DNA of 51,827 nucleotides, from positions 1-51,827 of the forward strand of contig JAIFNG010000002.1 of assembly GCA_020047815.1 (NCBI GenBank), given 5' to 3'. Position numbers and translations under genes: made by a program. Positions within the stretch are counted from its first letter, which is position 1. Each line of letters opens with the position of its first letter. This DNA is from Anaerolinea sp. (lineage in GTDB: Bacteria; Chloroflexota; Anaerolineae; Anaerolineales; Villigracilaceae). Under the pieces are notes generated by a model. That model was not told the DNA's origin. It searched no databases and was given only the letters and a program-made list of their open reading frames with translations. Of this stretch, positions 50,701 to 51,827 are shown piece by piece.

Positions 50701-51251
50701 TGAACAAGCGAACCGAAATCCGTTTGGCGGGTGAAGGTGGTCAGGGCATGATCCTGGCTGGCATCATCCTCGCTGAAGCCGCGGCGATCTACGATGGCAA
50801 GCAAGCCACCCAGACCCAAAGTTACGGACCCGAAGCCCGCGGCGGAGCCAGCCGCGCGGAAGTGGTCATCTCGGATGATGAAATTGATCACCCTGAAGTG
50901 CTTTCTGCGGATGTGGTTCTGGCGCTCAGCCAGGAGGCTTATAAAAAATTTGCCAAAACCATCCACGCCGGCGGCCTGCTGATCATAGACGCTGACCGCG
51001 TGGAAGTTCCTGCCGATTTTGCGGGCGTCAAAGTCCCCGTTGCCCGCATTGCCCAGGAGACAACCGGCAAAGCCATCACTGCCAACACCGTGGCACTGGG
51101 TCTGCTGGTTGGTCTGACAGGCGTAGTCTCGCGTGATGCCATCGAAAAGGCCGTCACTGCCCGCGCACCAAAAGGCACCGAGGAAATGAATCGCAAGGCG
51201 CTTCAAGCCGGTTTCGAAGCGGCAGAACAGGTTAAAGCCTTAACCGTATAA
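50700..51251 (+). CDS. korC: 2-oxoacid:ferredoxin oxidoreductase gamma subunit
   Basis: A 183-residue subunit. RLAGEGGQGMILAGIILAEAA is the family start, then QTQSYGPEARGGASRAEVVISDDEID, the most conserved block, and ALSQEAYKKFAKTI. The end is a helix with MNRKALQAGFEAAEQV. The ATG overlaps the korB stop in TAATG, so coupling is tight. The four subunits together form the complete complex. A long-loop terminator with a T tract follows. Confidence 0.92.
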   Translation: MNKRTEIRLAGEGGQGMILAGIILAEAAAIYDGKQATQTQSYGPEARGGASRAEVVISDDEIDHPEVLSADVVLALSQEAYKKFAKTIHAGGLLIIDADRVEVPADFAGVKVPVARIAQETTGKAITANTVALGLLVGLTGVVSRDAIEKAVTARAPKGTEEMNRKALQAGFEAAEQVKALTV

Positions 51252-51270
51252 TTGCCCCGGGTTCTTCCTG

Positions 51271-51336
51271 GCGTTGGTGCGGGAAAGAGTGGACAAAAGG
51301 GATGGGATTGTCTACATTTCTGCACCAACGCTTTTT
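51271..51336 (+). terminator. Terminator of the kor operon (long loop)
   Basis: GCGTTGGTGC (51271-51280) pairs perfectly with GCACCAACGC (51322-51331), then TTTTT. The 41-nt loop is unusually long. Confidence 0.55.
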
Positions 51337-51498
51337 ATTTAACAACCAGGACAAACTTTGAACATGATGGAAACCTTGAACAGTACCCCCTTCCCCCCCA
51401 GCATCAAGATCGAGATGGTTTCGATCCCGATGATTTGATGGTCTATTACAACCCGGAAGTAAATCTTGCGGCAAAAGTTGATTACAATGGGGATACCC

Positions 51499-51827
51499 AT
51501 GAACACCCCCCTCCGCACAAACGGTCAAACACCCACTTCCATTCTCCTGCTCGGCACGCAGATCGCCACCGGCGGCGCGCAAAAAGTCCTGCTCGACCAG
51601 GCTCACTGGTTTCACGCGCGCGGATACAAAGTGACTGCTGCGTTTTTTTACGACAGGGATGGCTTGTTTAAGAAATGGCGGGATGCTTCACCGTTCCCGG
51701 TGGTCAACCTGAGTTCGTTTCATAAAACAAAGGGGATCCTTCGAAATAGCGTATCCATCATCAGGGGCTTATGGCGGCTGTGGAAGTTATTGCGCCGCGA
51801 AAAATTTGATGCGATCGAGACGTTCAC
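51499..51827 (+). CDS. Glycosyltransferase, N-terminal part (cut by window edge)
   Basis: The first 109 codons of a gene running off the right edge. After a polar start, SILLLGTQIATGGAQKVLLD is the GT4 N-terminal strand-loop with the GGAQK donor-side glycine-rich loop, followed by HWFHARGYKVTAAFFYDRDG and LWKLLRREKFDAIETF. The shape is that of the N-terminal Rossmann domain of GT-B glycosyltransferases. A TACAAT at 51483-51488 lies near the ATG without a convincing -35, and there is no strong ribosome site. A long open frame in another phase overlaps it and is not considered a gene. Confidence 0.7.
   Translation, partial: MNTPLRTNGQTPTSILLLGTQIATGGAQKVLLDQAHWFHARGYKVTAAFFYDRDGLFKKWRDASPFPVVNLSSFHKTKGILRNSVSIIRGLWRLWKLLRREKFDAIETF

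Noticed and set aside
51252..51671. Long open frame after korC, partly protein-like in its middle
   Set aside because: It begins at TTG directly after the korC stop, contains the long-loop terminator of the kor operon, and overlaps the better glycosyltransferase start in another phase.
1..51827. tRNA, rRNA, CRISPR array, insertion sequence or phage genes
   Set aside because: No cloverleaf-like segment, direct repeat array or transposase/integrase reading frame was found in the gaps or among the genes.

Overview
The window is a gene-dense stretch (about 53 protein genes in 51.8 kb, both strands) of a bacterial chromosome. Its style points to the phylum Chloroflexota, probably class Anaerolineae. 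This is an inference from several lipoproteins with Thr/Pro-rich linkers after the lipobox, an EF-G-2 type factor, an F420-type luciferase-like oxidoreductase, a KorABCD-type ferredoxin oxidoreductase and a FadF/HdrD-like membrane iron-sulfur protein. No rRNA, tRNA, CRISPR array, transposase or prophage gene was seen, and gene order looks like a stable chromosome.

Layout. 1-11 kb: YchF, a lipoprotein, oligoendopeptidase F, a YtxH protein, a glycosyltransferase, a single-domain response regulator, UDP-glucose dehydrogenase, a methyltransferase with a zinc ribbon, two lipoproteins and an Rrf2 regulator with three cysteines. 11-18.8 kb: RadA and a FadF-like membrane iron-sulfur protein, divergent from a thioesterase, an M42 peptidase, an LLM oxidoreductase, a GNAT enzyme and a MazG-type pyrophosphohydrolase. 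19-27 kb: ClpC, a TPR membrane protein, SurE, two small proteins (one with an ASCH domain) and two large polytopic membrane proteins. 27.4-35.3 kb: an alkyltransferase-like protein, a PfkB kinase fused to what appears to be a queuosine-nucleotide N-glycosylase domain, HolA, a DUF6391-like protein, Dus, a PD-(D/E)XK-like protein, an alkaline-phosphatase-superfamily enzyme, a methyltransferase and a membrane thioredoxin interrupted by an in-frame UGA exactly where the first active-site cysteine should be. 35.4-44.3 kb: EF-G-2, a YraQ/ArsP-like permease, a rhodanese, a ferric-reductase-like flavocytochrome between two STAS proteins, a YprB-like exonuclease with TPRs, and a propeller lipoprotein. 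44.3-48 kb: two PstA/DarA-type c-di-AMP receptor genes beside an ArsB/NhaD-type transporter, a CBS-pair protein and a Na+/Ca2+ exchanger. 48-51.8 kb: a 33-codon ORF with a strong ribosome site, the kor operon behind an 18-bp perfect palindrome on its promoter, and the start of a glycosyltransferase.

The two most notable items are the kinase/glycosylase fusion at 27909-29696, a candidate one-polypeptide queuosine salvage enzyme (nucleoside to 5'-phosphate to queuine), and the candidate selenoprotein at 34771-35295, whose reading frame past UGA runs through a normal thioredoxin fold and ends in an ATGA overlap with the next gene. Transcription signals are also informative. Several genes have a -10 hexamer 6-7 nt before the start codon and no Shine-Dalgarno sequence, suggesting leaderless mRNAs. 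Others carry long perfect hairpins between a TATAAT box and the ribosome site.

All functional calls are by eye from translated sequence. No similarity search was run.
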